DNA from: a virus
Length of the DNA stretch: 32,291 bases
Reading direction: 5' to 3' (one strand)
IMG/VR virus record: IMGVR_UViG_3300032086_001690
Coordinates: 1-32,291 of that record
How positions within the stretch are numbered: the stretch's first letter is position 1; each line of letters opens with the position of its first letter. Positions 1-7,514 of this stretch are shown one piece after another. Below the pieces are notes generated by a model that saw only the letters and a list, made by a program, of their open reading frames with translations, did not search any database and was not told the DNA's origin. The translations under genes and the position numbers were made by a program.

Positions 1-1
1 C

Positions 2-412
2 GGCAGAGCAATAAATGATATAGGAATAAATAAGTACTATATCTATCCCAATGGGGCAGAAATGCCCTTTTGCCCTGCAAAAGTAAAACCTTTTCAAAAC
101 AGAGTTATATTGGTGGAGGGTATCTTTGATGCTCTTAACCTTTGGGACAAAGGTCTCAAAAATACAGTGTGCACATTTGGTACACAACAAGTGAATTGGG
201 TCAAACTAAGTCTACTAAAGCTACAAGGCGTTCAAGGTTTAGATATTATGTTTGACGGGGATGAGGCGGGTAGACAAGCTGCTGAACAAGCAAAAAGTTT
301 AGCAGAACAATTAGAAATGAGTGCTAGAGTAGTAAAACTAAGAGATAATATAGACCCTGGCAATTTAACAAAAGCAGAAATAGAAAGATTAAAGGAAAAA
401 TTATATGGCTAA
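2..412 (+). CDS. DNA primase, C-terminal TOPRIM part (5' truncated)
   Basis: The frame is open from the window edge, so this is the 3' part of a longer gene. The first ATG (position 62) lies inside the domain and is unlikely to be the true start. The residues left form a TOPRIM fold. The glutamate motif is VILVEGIFDAL and the acidic metal-binding motif is DIMFDGDEAG, the DxD type used by DnaG and T7 gp4 primases to bind catalytic Mg2+. The protein ends about 50 residues after the DxD motif, so there is no fused helicase domain as in T7 gp4; a replicative helicase, if phage-coded, must be a separate gene upstream. It overlaps the polymerase start by 8 bp, so the two are probably co-translated. 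An OLD-type or topoisomerase TOPRIM is possible but less likely beside polA. Confidence 0.8.
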   Translation, partial: GRAINDIGINKYYIYPNGAEMPFCPAKVKPFQNRVILVEGIFDALNLWDKGLKNTVCTFGTQQVNWVKLSLLKLQGVQGLDIMFDGDEAGRQAAEQAKSLAEQLEMSARVVKLRDNIDPGNLTKAEIERLKEKLYG

Positions 413-2672
413 CGTAGCAATAATAGAAAAAACAATGACAAGTACTAATTATGATAAGTACTTTGATTTTGACTATGACAGGTATGCCCTGTGTTCAGAT
501 AGTTCAAAACAGAAAATATTAAAAAGAGATGTTGATATTGAAATCGATATCGACTCGTACGATTGGCTCATTCTAGTAGGTTCAGAGCCTTTCAAAAACT
601 TTACAAGAAAGACATCAATAACAGAGTACAATGGAAAAATTGTTGATGATAAGTTTTTAGGTTTAATTAACCCTGCTATGATAAAGTTCAGACCAGAAGC
701 AAAGAAGTCGTTCGAGGAAGCAATTGAGAGTATATCGGGGTACATAAGCGGAGATTTAAAACAAATGACGCTAGGCGAAAACCAAGTATATGGTATACAA
801 GAGAGTGAAGAACTGCATAAGTATTTGCAAGAAGCGTTAGACCACCCAAACAATTATATAGCACTTGACTCTGAGACATCAGCATTATATTGCCGTGATG
901 GTTATATGCTTGGTTTCTCTATGTCATACAAAAAAGAACATGGTGTCTATGTAGACACAGAATGTATAGATGATAAAGCAGAACAAATGATGCAAGAATT
1001 ATTTGATAAGAAACGAGTTGTATTTCATAACAGTAAGTTTGATTTACAATGGTTTGAGTATCATTTCAACTTTAAGTTCCCAAACTTTGAAGACACAATG
1101 CTAATGCACTATATGTTTGACGAAAACCCAGGAACACATGGACTAAAACAACTAGCCATGAATCATACTCCATACGGAGACTATGAGGCAGAACTTGATA
1201 ACTATATACAAGAGTACAAGAAGAAAACAGGAATATTAAAAGCAGACTTTAGTTATTCTATGATTCCATTTGAAACAATGAAATACTATGCTGCAATGGA
1301 TGCCGTAGTTACCTTCTTGTTATTTGAAAAGTTTGAAGCAGCAATATTGAAAAATGATAAATTATACTGGGTATATAAAAATCTTCTTATTGAAGGAGTA
1401 AGATTCCTTAAAGATGTAGAATCTAACGGTGTTCCTTTTGACCTTGCTCGACTAGAGTTTGGACAGAAAAGGATGCAGGAAGATATTGATGCAGCTGTAG
1501 CTGCTCTTGAATCGTTCCCTGAGGTTAGAGCATATCAAAAAGCCAAAGGAGGTATGTTTAATCCAAATAGTACAGTACAACTTCGTGAGTTACTATTTGA
1601 TTACATAGGCTTAGCCCCAACGGGTAAGAAAACGGGTACTGGTGCTCATAGCACAGACGCAGAAGTTCTTGGGCAACTTGCCGAAGAACACGAAGTACCT
1701 AAACACATTTTAGAAATCAGACAAAAGGTTAAAATTAAGAATACATATCTTGATAAAATTATACCGAATCTCGATAGAGATGGCAGACTGCGCACTGGTT
1801 TCAACCTTCACGGTACTACATCAGGCCGACTATCTAGTAGTGGTAAACTAAATATGCAACAGCTTCCGCGAGACAATCCCACAGTTAAGGGTTGTATCAA
1901 GGCAAAGGCGGGTCATAAAATAGTTGCCATGGACTTAACTACTGCAGAAGTATATTGTGCAGCTGTGTTAGCAAATGATAAAGGTCTGATGAATGTGTTT
2001 AAGTCTGGAGGAAACTTCCATAGTACAATTGCTAAGCAAGTATTCAAACTTCCATGTGAAGTTGAAGAAGTCGCAGAACTCTACGGAGACAAACGACAAC
2101 AAGCTAAAGCTGTTACATTTGGTATTATGTATGGAGCAGGCCCGAAAAAGATTAGTGAACAAGTTACTAAAGATAGTGGTAGTGAGTTTACTATGCAAGA
2201 CGCTCAATTGGTTATCAAAGACTACTTTGAAGCGTTTCCCAAACTGCGAGAGTGGTTAAATAATATGCAGAAGTTTATTCAAGCTAATGGTTTTATTTAT
2301 TCTCATTTCGGAAGAAAGAGAAGATTACCAAATGTCTTTTCACAAGACAAGGGAATCGCTGCTCACGAAGTAAGGTCAGGAGTAAATGCACTAGTACAGT
2401 CTGTATCATCCGACATCAATCTGCTTGGTGCAATCGATACTCAGAAGTATATTCGCAAGACTGGTATGAAAGCAAAGATCTTTGCTCTAGTGCATGACTC
2501 CATTTTAGCAGAAGTGCCCGAAGATGAAGTAGAACTATATAGTAAGAAACTGAAAGAGTTTATCCAAAAGGATAGAGGACTGTCAATACCTGGCGCTCCA
2601 GTTGGTTGTGACTTTGATGTTGCAGACGACTACTCTCTTGGTAAGTTTGAAAAGTTATATGGACTTGTCTAG
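405..2672 (+). CDS. DNA polymerase family A with 3'-5' exonuclease
   Basis: This is a replicative PolA-type polymerase of 755 residues. The exonuclease occupies about residues 145-310: exo I D155-x-E157, exo II N209 to D213, exo III Y295 to D299. The polymerase domain follows from about residue 440: a TSGRLSSSG/LPRD segment, motif A at D510 with E515, motif B R564-x3-K568-x3-F572-G-x2-YG, and motif C H697-D698. The residue matching E. coli Pol I position 762 is Phe (F572), not Tyr as in T7. Two departures are visible. Motif C reads HDS where most family A enzymes have HDE, and the Arg that usually follows the motif A Glu is Tyr517. There is no 5' nuclease domain; that activity is a separate gene at 16541. 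The start overlaps the primase end by 8 bp. Confidence 0.95.
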   Translation: MANVAIIEKTMTSTNYDKYFDFDYDRYALCSDSSKQKILKRDVDIEIDIDSYDWLILVGSEPFKNFTRKTSITEYNGKIVDDKFLGLINPAMIKFRPEAKKSFEEAIESISGYISGDLKQMTLGENQVYGIQESEELHKYLQEALDHPNNYIALDSETSALYCRDGYMLGFSMSYKKEHGVYVDTECIDDKAEQMMQELFDKKRVVFHNSKFDLQWFEYHFNFKFPNFEDTMLMHYMFDENPGTHGLKQLAMNHTPYGDYEAELDNYIQEYKKKTGILKADFSYSMIPFETMKYYAAMDAVVTFLLFEKFEAAILKNDKLYWVYKNLLIEGVRFLKDVESNGVPFDLARLEFGQKRMQEDIDAAVAALESFPEVRAYQKAKGGMFNPNSTVQLRELLFDYIGLAPTGKKTGTGAHSTDAEVLGQLAEEHEVPKHILEIRQKVKIKNTYLDKIIPNLDRDGRLRTGFNLHGTTSGRLSSSGKLNMQQLPRDNPTVKGCIKAKAGHKIVAMDLTTAEVYCAAVLANDKGLMNVFKSGGNFHSTIAKQVFKLPCEVEEVAELYGDKRQQAKAVTFGIMYGAGPKKISEQVTKDSGSEFTMQDAQLVIKDYFEAFPKLREWLNNMQKFIQANGFIYSHFGRKRRLPNVFSQDKGIAAHEVRSGVNALVQSVSSDINLLGAIDTQKYIRKTGMKAKIFALVHDSILAEVPEDEVELYSKKLKEFIQKDRGLSIPGAPVGCDFDVADDYSLGKFEKLYGLV

Positions 2673-3231
2673 GGTAGAGCGACGTAAAGAAGCGTTAGCA
2701 GGTAAAATAGTTGGAGATTTTGTATTTATACATATTCCAAAGACTGGGGGTAGAAGTATAACACAAAACTGTTTTCATAATCAGTTTGGTCAGTGTGCAG
2801 ATTGGTACAAATATAGAGGGTATAACAAGTTTATAACTCAAGTAAGAAATCCTTATGATAGATGGGAAAGTATGTATTGGCACTTAAAAAGACACAAAGA
2901 GTTTGAATATGATTTTAATAATTGGACTATAAAAACAATAATAGTACAGTGTCAAGGTGCTGTAAATATGAATAAATACTTTGATAGAAAGGGTAAGGAT
3001 GAATTAAAGTCCTTATATATGATAATGGGTAAACCTATGTGGTATTGGATTGATAGAGAAGTTGAAGTTCATAAATTAGAAGAAGAAACTATATGGAAAC
3101 GACTAGGTATAAAAGAAAGAAAAAGAAATGTAGGACGTAATAGAAAAGAAGTAACCTGGTCTGATGAAGCACAGAGTATGTTTACTAGATACTACGAAAG
3201 AGATTTTAAGCAGTTTGGATATGATATTTGA
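2659..3231 (+). CDS. Sulfotransferase-like protein 1
   Basis: This 190-residue protein has the two hallmarks of PAPS-dependent sulfotransferases. The 5'-phosphosulfate loop near the N-terminus is FIHIPKTGGRS (residues 23-33), and the 3'-phosphate-binding segment is QVRNPYDRWESMY (residues 61-73). Such enzymes move sulfate from PAPS to hydroxyl or amino groups of sugars, lipids or proteins. At 190 residues it is short for the family, and the acceptor cannot be predicted. I chose the ATG at 2659, 14 bp before the polymerase stop; the upstream in-frame ATG (2602) would add residues deep inside the polymerase gene. It overlaps the second sulfotransferase by 11 bp. Function is inferred from motifs only. 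Confidence 0.75.
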   Translation: MDLSRVERRKEALAGKIVGDFVFIHIPKTGGRSITQNCFHNQFGQCADWYKYRGYNKFITQVRNPYDRWESMYWHLKRHKEFEYDFNNWTIKTIIVQCQGAVNMNKYFDRKGKDELKSLYMIMGKPMWYWIDREVEVHKLEEETIWKRLGIKERKRNVGRNRKEVTWSDEAQSMFTRYYERDFKQFGYDI

Positions 3232-3859
3232 AAACGATAAAATAATATTTATACATATACCAAAGTGTGGTGGTAGCTCTGTAACTAGAGCTTATAAGCG
3301 ATACCGCTTACCTAAAGATAAGAAAATAGCAATGAAAACATGGACTCCTGGTTTAAAATCAGTTTCAAAATGGAAGACAAATGAAGCAGAGTGGGTAGAA
3401 GTAAATAATATGCACGCTACTTATGATAGATATAAACCTTTCTATCCTGACTATCAATATATAACTCAAATTAGATACCCTATGGCAAGATGGGAAAGTG
3501 TTTATAAGCACTTGTGTAAGCTGGAGCTAGTAAATACGGAGTTCTCAGAGTGGACAGAAAGAGCTTCTCAATACTTACCAAAAGGTCAGTTTTGGAGACT
3601 GTTTGATAATATAGATATATACCTAGATAGAACTCATGCCCATAATAGTGAAATAGAGATTTTGTTTTTACCTCAATGGACTTGGATAAGAGAAGAAGTA
3701 AAAGTATTTAAACTAGAAGAAGGAACTATATGGAAGTGGTTGAATCTTCCTGAAAGAGTAGATAATGTATCTCCTACACAAGAGTGTATATGGTCAGAGA
3801 AAGCAGAAAACTTTGTAAAAGAGTGGTGGAGAAAAGATTTTGAATATTATGAAAAATAA
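3221..3859 (+). CDS. Sulfotransferase-like protein 2
   Basis: This is a 212-residue relative of the preceding gene. It has a PAPS-binding loop FIHIPKCGGSS (residues 10-20) and a second motif QIRYPMARWESVY. The C-terminal parts are also similar: both carry a short segment of the type V(K)LEEGTIWKWL, so the pair looks like a duplication that has diverged. The ATG at 3221 overlaps the first sulfotransferase's stop by 11 bp, and the next gene overlaps this one by 11 bp in the same way. Two adjacent copies suggest two acceptor sites, two acceptors or a heteromer; the sequence does not decide. The substrate is unknown. Confidence 0.75.
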   Translation: MIFENDKIIFIHIPKCGGSSVTRAYKRYRLPKDKKIAMKTWTPGLKSVSKWKTNEAEWVEVNNMHATYDRYKPFYPDYQYITQIRYPMARWESVYKHLCKLELVNTEFSEWTERASQYLPKGQFWRLFDNIDIYLDRTHAHNSEIEILFLPQWTWIREEVKVFKLEEGTIWKWLNLPERVDNVSPTQECIWSEKAENFVKEWWRKDFEYYEK

Positions 3860-4520
3860 AGATACTGTAGTATGCGTAAGTGGTGGCACTGAATCTACTG
3901 CTGCTTTATTGTATGCAGTAAATAAAGGTATGAAAGTTGTAGGTCTACACTTAGCAGATAAGTCAGACCCTAAGAAAATATTTGAAGCATCTAAACAAGC
4001 TGCTGAAAAACAATGTGAGTTATTAGGAGTTCCTTTAGTTACAACTGTATGTGATATTCCTAAAGATAATCCAGGACTCTTTGCTGTATATCAGTATCAA
4101 TCAGCTATATTACAACTCATAAAAGGAAACAAGATGAGAGTAAAAAATATAGTATGGGGTTCTAGTGCAGAAGATAGTTTTAGACAAAGAGTACAATTAA
4201 GATATCCTAACAGAATACTAGCAGTAGATGCCGAAGATGTTTTAGAAGTTACACAAGTATCTTTAAACTCAGTTATGAATCTACCTGTCAATATATTTCC
4301 TTTTGAGTGGATGACAAAAGCAGAAATAATATCATTACTTGTAAGAAGTAACAAAGAGTTATATGATTTAATATTTACTTGTAATAATCCTACAGATGAT
4401 TTAAAAATGTGTGGTAGATGTAAAAAGTGTGCCGAAAGATGGTTTTCAGAACAAACAGCTAAACAAGCTAAACTAAGAGTACAGGAGAGTGTTAATTATG
4501 TCAATAGTTACGATAGTTAA
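3849..4520 (+). CDS. QueC-like PP-loop ATPase
   Basis: This 223-residue protein begins with a PP-loop (VCVSGGTESTAALL), the AMP-forming loop of the N-type ATP pyrophosphatases. It ends with four cysteines (FTCNN, then CGRCKKC before AERW), the zinc-site arrangement of QueC, 7-cyano-7-deazaguanine synthase. A PFEWMTKAEI segment also matches the QueC pattern. QueC makes preQ0 from 7-carboxy-7-deazaguanine, ATP and ammonia, and phages use this pathway for 7-deazaguanine DNA modification. Two cautions apply: the usual SGGxDS aspartate is Glu here, and no QueD, QueE, FolE or DpdA-like gene is visible. It could be a QueC-fold enzyme with another substrate. ATG 3849 is preferred over TTG 3840. Confidence 0.7.
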   Translation: MKNKDTVVCVSGGTESTAALLYAVNKGMKVVGLHLADKSDPKKIFEASKQAAEKQCELLGVPLVTTVCDIPKDNPGLFAVYQYQSAILQLIKGNKMRVKNIVWGSSAEDSFRQRVQLRYPNRILAVDAEDVLEVTQVSLNSVMNLPVNIFPFEWMTKAEIISLLVRSNKELYDLIFTCNNPTDDLKMCGRCKKCAERWFSEQTAKQAKLRVQESVNYVNSYDS

Positions 4521-4992
4521 ACCTTATGAAGAATTAACAACTGATGAACTTTATAGAGTCATACAGTTGAGAATACAAGGATTTATAGTAAGAAATCAGG
4601 TCTGTTATCAAGACTTAGAAGCACATTATGATAAAAATCAATATTATATGATGTCATATGATACAGTTCTAGGTATAGAGCCACAACTAATGATAGGCGT
4701 TAATGCTTTGTGCACAAATAAAGTATTTACAGGAGATGATGGTACAGAGTATCGTTATCCCGCATTTCGTAGACAAGCATGGGAAGATGCTTACAAAGGG
4801 GGTGCATCAACTTATGACTTAACAACAGGGCGTGAGTTTTGCAAAAATAATTTAGGTAGTCCTAACATGATGCTAGAGATTACATATGAGAAGGGCAGAC
4901 AAGTCTTTCTCGACTTTGGATGTAGAGAAATAGGAACTAATATTGACCCAGCGGGTAGAAAAAATTGGGTGTTTGTTTATGAAGAATCTTAA
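4498..4992 (+). CDS. ElaA-like GNAT family N-acetyltransferase
   Basis: The 164-residue protein opens with a stretch resembling ElaA-type GNAT proteins: LTTDELYRVIQLR, then a FIVRNQVCYQDLE segment that parallels the family's 'valine-glutamine-proline-tyrosine-aspartate-leucine-aspartate' region. GNAT enzymes acetylate amines using acetyl-CoA. The acetyl-CoA pyrophosphate loop (Q/RxxGxG/A) is not obvious, so activity is uncertain. The C-terminal half (DFGCREIGTN) fits the late GNAT region. An AGGAG Shine-Dalgarno at 4483-4487 supports ATG 4498. The gene overlaps the QueC-like gene by 23 bp and the next small gene by 14 bp. The acceptor is unknown. Confidence 0.5.
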   Translation: MSIVTIVKPYEELTTDELYRVIQLRIQGFIVRNQVCYQDLEAHYDKNQYYMMSYDTVLGIEPQLMIGVNALCTNKVFTGDDGTEYRYPAFRRQAWEDAYKGGASTYDLTTGREFCKNNLGSPNMMLEITYEKGRQVFLDFGCREIGTNIDPAGRKNWVFVYEES

Positions 4993-5188
4993 AGAAAAAA
5001 TACAGATTAGACTAGACAAAATAGAGATGCTTATGAACGAGGATTTTCATTTGAATAATCCTGACGAAGTATACGATCAAACACTAGATGTTAGTAAGTT
5101 TTGGTCAATATTATCAGAAGAAGATAGAGATTTTATTCAAGGAGTACAATCATCTATTGAAGAGGGTTGGTCTTGGAAAGACAAGTGA
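4979..5188 (+). CDS. Small hypothetical protein (69 aa)
   Basis: I do not recognise this 69-residue protein. It is charged and probably mainly helical, starts MKNLKEKIQIRL, is rich in Asp/Glu in the middle, and ends GWSWKDK. No membrane segment or metal motif is visible. The start overlaps the acetyltransferase end by 14 bp and the stop is 7 bp before the next ATG, so it is in the same transcription unit. A helper or adaptor for a cassette enzyme is possible, but nothing in the sequence shows it. Confidence 0.6.
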   Translation: MKNLKEKIQIRLDKIEMLMNEDFHLNNPDEVYDQTLDVSKFWSILSEEDRDFIQGVQSSIEEGWSWKDK

Positions 5189-5195
5189 AGAGAAT

Positions 5196-5702
5196 ATGAA
5201 ATTAGACAAACTATGGAAAACAATAAGTTATCCGATTGATAAAGAGTATTGGGTAAAAGAAATTAGAGAAGGCAAAAACTTTCAATGGGAAGTAGACCTA
5301 AATAATTACGCAAAGGCTGATAGTAATATATGGCATACAGACGTTACCCAAAAGTATTTAGACGCAATAGCACAATATAAAGTTCCTTTTTCTAAAAAGA
5401 TGCATTGTAGACTTTTCTTTGTAAAAGTTATGGCGGAAGACTTTTATGCTAAATATCCTGTATTGGGTCAGACTGGAATCATTTGGAATATTACGAATAT
5501 AAATAAAGAATCTAGACATAAAATAGTAGGCTCAAACAATGAAGGAAGTATTGCACTAGAGGTAAAGACTGCTAAACCACTATTAGTAGATATGAATAGT
5601 TTAAAAACTATAACAAGAACACAGAGACGAGATTTAGTATTAAGTTTTGATGAACCTTTTGATAAAGTATTAGAGAGATGGGATGAGTATAACAAGTTAT
5701 AA
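5196..5702 (+). CDS. Degenerate oxygenase-like protein (168 aa)
   Basis: No function is assigned with certainty. Residues 72-165 can be aligned by eye with the next gene's 2OG-Fe(II)-oxygenase-like core: FFVKVMAEDF with KIIKLTETIP, IIWNITN with AINYLLN, and LVLSFDEPFDKVLERWD with LKISIFDETYEEICKKLD. At the place of the neighbour's HTD metal motif it has AKY, and no histidine occurs after residue 108, so the distal iron ligand is also absent. A WHTD tetrapeptide is present, but earlier (residues 46-49) and out of register. It may be a non-catalytic paralogue or a partner subunit. GTGAAGAG precedes ATG 5196; the stop overlaps the next gene by 20 bp. Confidence 0.55.
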   Translation: MKLDKLWKTISYPIDKEYWVKEIREGKNFQWEVDLNNYAKADSNIWHTDVTQKYLDAIAQYKVPFSKKMHCRLFFVKVMAEDFYAKYPVLGQTGIIWNITNINKESRHKIVGSNNEGSIALEVKTAKPLLVDMNSLKTITRTQRRDLVLSFDEPFDKVLERWDEYNKL

Positions 5703-6078
5703 TTATAAATGGAAGCAATATAAACATCACGGTAAAGAAACTATAGAGGGGTATACTTTTACTAGAATACCTCCAGTTCAGTTTAACGGTAGATGGAATA
5801 TGAAAATAATAAAGTTAACTGAAACTATACCTTGGCATACTGACTGGGACACTAAATGTGCTATAAATTACTTACTAAATGATGATTTAGAAAGTGCAGG
5901 GCATATTGAAATAGGAGAAAAAGCCCAAAAGTTTCAGTATAGAATGGCAGTTATTGATACTACTAAAAGACATAGAGCTGTAGTGTATGATAAACCGAGA
6001 AAAATATTAAAGATAAGTATTTTTGATGAAACTTATGAGGAAATATGCAAAAAATTAGATTCCCTATTTACGTCATAA
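5683..6078 (+). CDS. Putative 2OG-Fe(II) oxygenase-like protein
   Basis: This 131-residue protein has the ligand order of a double-stranded beta-helix 2-oxoglutarate/Fe(II) dioxygenase: H52-T-D54 (IPWHTDWD), a strand pair ending in INYLLN, then H97 in TKRHRAVV and R106 nine residues on, followed by an ILKISIF strand. In this superfamily HxD...H binds iron and the Arg holds 2-oxoglutarate; the enzymes usually hydroxylate a C-H bond. It is short for the family but in the range of small phage members. ATG 5683 lies 20 bp inside the previous gene, its likely paralogue. The substrate is unknown; it could act on protein, sugar or nucleotide. Confidence 0.55.
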   Translation: MSITSYNYKWKQYKHHGKETIEGYTFTRIPPVQFNGRWNMKIIKLTETIPWHTDWDTKCAINYLLNDDLESAGHIEIGEKAQKFQYRMAVIDTTKRHRAVVYDKPRKILKISIFDETYEEICKKLDSLFTS

Positions 6079-6515
6079 ATGAAGAGCCAGAAGAAATAGA
6101 TGGACTGGTTATTATTGGTGACCAAGTAGTAGATGATAAAAATATGGATGGTAGTAGTATAGGAATAAGAAGGCTGCAAACACCAATGAAAAGTATATAT
6201 CCTTTGCGTTATCAAATAGATGACGAAGTAGGAATGATGAAGCATAGGGGAAAGCATTTTATAGATACCAATGGAGTTTATTGGTATGATGAAAAAACAA
6301 CAACAGCTCAATTAAAATATCTTAAAATAAGAAAAGTTGAGAAGAAAGATATTGCATCAGTAATTTGGTTAAAGGATTGTCCTTTTCCATTTATTGAGAG
6401 TAGACCACCAATAGCGGGGTCTAGTTGGGCAGGAGTATTATATAAACAAGGTATTCCATGGAAAATATGGGAATATTGCGAGGATAAAAAGAAAGACACA
6501 TGGAGGAAAATCTAA
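6045..6515 (+). CDS. Conserved-looking hypothetical phage protein (156 aa)
   Basis: The 156-residue product has no catalytic motif I can name. The C-terminal half is distinctive: WLKDCPFPFIESRPP, then GSSWAGVLY, PWKIWEYCE and KKDTWRKI. It is rich in Trp, Pro and aromatic residues, and I have the impression of similar sequences in marine T4-like phages, which I cannot verify here. The start overlaps the oxygenase-like gene by 34 bp. Its end contains the GGAGG ribosome-binding site (6502-6506) of the radical SAM gene, so the two are tied at translation level. Confidence 0.55.
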   Translation: MQKIRFPIYVINEEPEEIDGLVIIGDQVVDDKNMDGSSIGIRRLQTPMKSIYPLRYQIDDEVGMMKHRGKHFIDTNGVYWYDEKTTTAQLKYLKIRKVEKKDIASVIWLKDCPFPFIESRPPIAGSSWAGVLYKQGIPWKIWEYCEDKKKDTWRKI

Positions 6516-6519
6516 AAGC

Positions 6520-7296
6520 ATGGCGCAAGCTCTCTGGTTAATTAATATAGATGTAACAGGACTCTGCAATAAGACTTGTAATTATTGCCCAAGGTCTAAA
6601 GGATATCCAAATATTAATGAACATATGCCTTATGAAGTATTTGATAACTTTATTACTTATTTAGATAAAATTAAATATAATGGTTGGATATGTTGGAGTG
6701 GTAGAGGAGAAAATAGTTTACACCCTCGTGCAGAAGATATGGTAAACAGACTGCATACTCCTTGGAGATTATATAAAACTAGAATATTAACTAATGGGTA
6801 TAAGTTTGATAAAAGAAAGCACTGGTTTGCATTATTTGATAAAGCAGTAATAAATACTTATGAAAGTGAAGAAGAAATGGAAAGAAGAAAAGCAATACTT
6901 CCAGCAAAAGAACATAGGTATTGGGATCAAACTGTTGAACCCGAAGAATGGGAAGTAACTCCTTTGCAAGTTCAGAATAGAAATGACATATATAATAATG
7001 TTATAGCAAGTGATAAAACTTTAAAAGAGCCGTGTATTTTACCCATGACTAAAGCGTGGATACATTGGACAGGAGATATAAGTCTGTGCAGTAATGATTG
7101 GACAGATACAAATATTTTTGGAAATATTAAAGAAGATAACTTCTTTGAAGTCTGGAATAATCATCCAGTACTAAATGAAATGAGACAAGAGCTCATAAAA
7201 GGGAATAGATATAAATATACTGTCTGTTCTATATGTAATAGAACACACAACAAGTATGACAAAAGAAGGTATAAAAAATGGATATCGAGAAACTAA
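6520..7296 (+). CDS. Radical SAM protein with SPASM-like C-terminus
   Basis: The 258-residue protein has C16-x3-C20-x2-C23 (GLCNKTCNYCPR), which binds the [4Fe-4S] cluster that cleaves S-adenosylmethionine. A glycine-rich WSGRGE segment follows (SAM-binding region). Near the end, CILPMTK, SLCSNDW, FGNIKE with FFEVWNN, and CSIC resemble SPASM/twitch regions that hold auxiliary iron-sulfur clusters. SPASM enzymes mature ribosomal peptides, act as anaerobic sulfatase-maturing enzymes, or modify sugars and cofactors. The spacing is not that of QueE. A GGAGG site lies 13 bp before the ATG. The next small gene overlaps its end by 19 bp. The substrate is unknown. Confidence 0.8.
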   Translation: MAQALWLINIDVTGLCNKTCNYCPRSKGYPNINEHMPYEVFDNFITYLDKIKYNGWICWSGRGENSLHPRAEDMVNRLHTPWRLYKTRILTNGYKFDKRKHWFALFDKAVINTYESEEEMERRKAILPAKEHRYWDQTVEPEEWEVTPLQVQNRNDIYNNVIASDKTLKEPCILPMTKAWIHWTGDISLCSNDWTDTNIFGNIKEDNFFEVWNNHPVLNEMRQELIKGNRYKYTVCSICNRTHNKYDKRRYKKWISRN

Positions 7297-7514
7297 AACA
7301 AAAACTAGAAAAGCACATAGTATTAATTACATTTCAAAGTCTGAAATCTAATAATGTATATGATAGAGAATATACTCTTTCTGACTTGCACTGTGATATA
7401 CCCATTCATATAAGGAAACAGAATGGGGATAAACTTATATGCTATGATGTGGAGTTTCAAAAATGGGAAGATTTAGAAGTAGATTCAATTATGGGATATA
7501 AAGTAGTAGAATAA
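7278..7514 (+). CDS. Small DUF2693/SH3-barrel-like protein (78 aa)
   Basis: This 78-residue protein resembles the DUF2693 type of small beta-barrel: an early VLITFQSLKSN strand, a YTLSDL region, a central acidic/aromatic ICYDVEFQKWEDL, and a final VDSIMGYKV. The DUF2693 pattern typically reads DxxxxxWRSFRxDSI. The molecular role of that family is not known to me. It is sandwiched between the radical SAM gene (19 bp overlap) and the amidotransferase (TAATG junction). It is less likely a modified peptide substrate, since it lacks a leader/core look and is not Cys-, Ser- or Thr-rich at the end. Confidence 0.5.
   Translation: MDIEKLKQKLEKHIVLITFQSLKSNNVYDREYTLSDLHCDIPIHIRKQNGDKLICYDVEFQKWEDLEVDSIMGYKVVE

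Noticed and set aside
1993-2259. Second plus-strand frame of 88 codons inside the polymerase gene
   Set aside because: It is fully inside the conserved motif A-B region of polA in another frame, without its own signals.
2602-2658. Longer N-terminus for sulfotransferase 1 (ATG 2602)
   Set aside because: It would add residues read out of frame from the polymerase C-terminus; ATG 2659 gives the short overlap typical of this genome.
3290-3310. Overlapping palindromes GCTTATAAGC and TAAGCG-ATAC-CGCTTA in the second sulfotransferase
   Set aside because: Short stems inside coding sequence; several of this size are expected by chance in 32 kb.
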